From Chloroflexota bacterium (GTDB taxonomy: Bacteria > Chloroflexota > Limnocylindria > Limnocylindrales > CSP1-4), in NCBI GenBank assembly GCA_021790715.1, contig JAJYGK010000041.1, positions 1 through 5,939 on the forward strand: a stretch of DNA of 5,939 bases, read 5' to 3'. A model generated the notes under the pieces. The model saw only the letters and a list, made by a program, of their open reading frames with translations. It did no database searches and was not told where the DNA came from. How positions within the stretch are numbered: the first letter of the stretch is position 1; each line of letters starts with the position of its first letter. Of the stretch, positions 5,162-5,939 are shown one piece after another. The position numbers were made by a program, and so were the translations under genes.

Positions 5162-5939
5162 CTACAGGAACAACCGCGGGTTGACGAACGTCCCGTTCAG
5201 CTCGACCGCCCAGTGGAGATGTGGGCCGGTGCTGTTGCCCGTGCTGCCCTCGTAGCCGATGACCTGGCCCTTCTGGACGTGCTCGCCCTTGTAGACGATG
5301 GGCGGGTGCGTCGCCCAGTCGAGGTGCGCGTACCAGGTCTGCAGGTTCTGGGAGTGGGCGATGATCACGATCACGGCCTGCCGGCCGGGGGGATCGTAGG
5401 GGTTCGGGCCGACGAAGACGACGGTGCCGTCGCCCGCGGCGTGGATGGGCGTGAACCACGGCGCGGCGATGTCGATCCCCACGTGGAAGTGGGGGCAGTT
5501 CCCGAGCGGCGGCTCGGCGATGAAGCCGGTGCAGCCGAACTCCTGGGTCACCACGCCCTGCATGGGCCACTCCAGCGTCCCGCTGTACTGCGACGGGATC
5601 CCCTGCTGCTGTGAGACGAGCCTCGAGATCAGGCTGCTGAGCTGGTTGAGCGACTTCTGTTCGGCGGCGAGCTGTGCCGCCGCCTGGGTCTTGCTCAGGC
5701 TGAGCTTGTTGAACGCGGCAAGCTGCTGCGCCTGGATGGTCCTCGTCTTCGCCTCGAGCGCGGCGAGCTGCTTCTGCTGCGCCACCAGCTTGTTGCGCTG
5801 CGCGGTCATCTGCGCCTTCTGCGCGTACATCGTCTGGCGCGACTGCTGCGTCTGGGCGCGCGTCACCGCGGTGGCCTGCTGCAGCGCGGCCAGCTCCAGC
5901 CCCTGCTGCCTGATCTGGGCGGCGAGCGCCGCGTCCTGG
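5162..5939 (-). CDS. M23 family metallopeptidase with N-terminal coiled coil (5' end beyond right edge)
   Basis: The frame is open to the right edge, giving the last 258 residues; the N-terminus and any signal peptide are outside the window. Residues 1-115 of this part are rich in Gln, Ala, Leu and Lys with heptad-like spacing, a coiled coil as in EnvC and other murein hydrolase activators. The C-terminal lysostaphin/LytM-type domain shows H152-VGI-D156 and H240-L-H242, the Zn-binding HxxxD and HxH motifs, and YAHLD with the catalytic-site H205. It also has HAAGDGTVVFVG and GQVIGYEGSTGNSTG. M23 enzymes cut peptide cross-links of peptidoglycan outside the membrane. With all these residues kept it is probably an active hydrolase rather than a degenerate activator. 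C136 and C148 flank the first Zn motif and could form a disulfide, fitting an exported protein. The gene ends in TAG at 5162-5164, 126 bp before glgC. Confidence 0.9.
   Translation of the reverse strand, partial: QDAALAAQIRQQGLELAALQQATAVTRAQTQQSRQTMYAQKAQMTAQRNKLVAQQKQLAALEAKTRTIQAQQLAAFNKLSLSKTQAAAQLAAEQKSLNQLSSLISRLVSQQQGIPSQYSGTLEWPMQGVVTQEFGCTGFIAEPPLGNCPHFHVGIDIAAPWFTPIHAAGDGTVVFVGPNPYDPPGRQAVIVIIAHSQNLQTWYAHLDWATHPPIVYKGEHVQKGQVIGYEGSTGNSTGPHLHWAVELNGTFVNPRLFL

Noticed and set aside
3638..5614. 658-codon open frame on the plus strand antisense to glgC and the M23 gene
   Set aside because: Its product is an Asp/Val/Arg/Ala-rich string without recognisable motifs, and it lies over two clearly identified genes. 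Long antisense frames are expected where GC-rich third positions remove stop codons.
5864..5866. GTG 5866 as the true start of the M23 gene
   Set aside because: The frame stays open to the window edge with the same Gln/Ala/Leu coiled-coil composition, so the gene begins outside the window.
1..5939. A novel defence, mobile or biosynthetic system
   Set aside because: No transposase, integrase, toxin-antitoxin pair, nuclease, CRISPR repeat, tRNA or terminal repeat is visible. The genes are housekeeping or broadly distributed families with uniform base composition.

Overview
This is a GC-rich (about 70%) bacterial chromosomal segment with tightly packed genes. It contains no tRNA, rRNA, CRISPR array, insertion sequence, phage or attachment site that I can recognise. 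The codon use, GTG starts, leaderless-looking promoters and protein style (GlgC with the LSILSG / DFTLSNCVNSD version, archaeal-type nicotinate phosphoribosyltransferase, coiled-coil M23 peptidase with a Cys pair) suggest Chloroflexota (Limnocylindria-like) or a deep actinobacterium. That placement is inference from protein style, not a database result.

Layout, left to right. (1) 1-527, minus: the 5' part of a PHP-domain metallohydrolase gene that runs off the left edge. (2) 528-546: a 19-bp divergent spacer carrying two overlapping, oppositely oriented -10 elements; both flanking genes look leaderless. (3) 547-1173, plus: a Nudix hydrolase of the ADP-ribose pyrophosphatase type. (4) 1168-1189: a perfect 8-bp-stem hairpin that holds the stop codons of both convergent genes. 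(5) 1184-1714, minus: a small TPR protein with an acidic N-terminus. (6) 1854-2891 and 2896-3447, minus: nicotinate phosphoribosyltransferase preceded by a nicotinamidase-like cysteine hydrolase, separated by 4 bp. (7) 3575-5035, minus: glucose-1-phosphate adenylyltransferase (GlgC) with a non-family Gly/Ser/Ala tail. (8) 5162-5939, minus: the 3' part of a murein-hydrolase-type M23 peptidase gene running off the right edge.

How the genes fit together. The nicotinamidase/nicotinate phosphoribosyltransferase pair makes a two-step route from nicotinamide through nicotinate to nicotinate mononucleotide (Preiss-Handler salvage). The nearby Nudix enzyme would clear ADP-ribose, a breakdown product of NAD, so three of the seven genes bear on pyridine-nucleotide turnover. 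GlgC starts glycogen synthesis from glucose-1-phosphate and ATP. The M23 protein acts on the cell wall. The TPR and PHP proteins have no assignable partner here.

I see no evidence for a new multi-gene system. The points worth a second look are small: the shared divergent promoter, the symmetric stop-codon hairpin, the GlgC tail with a 10-residue repeat, and several GC-rich inverted repeats without T-tracts at gene ends.
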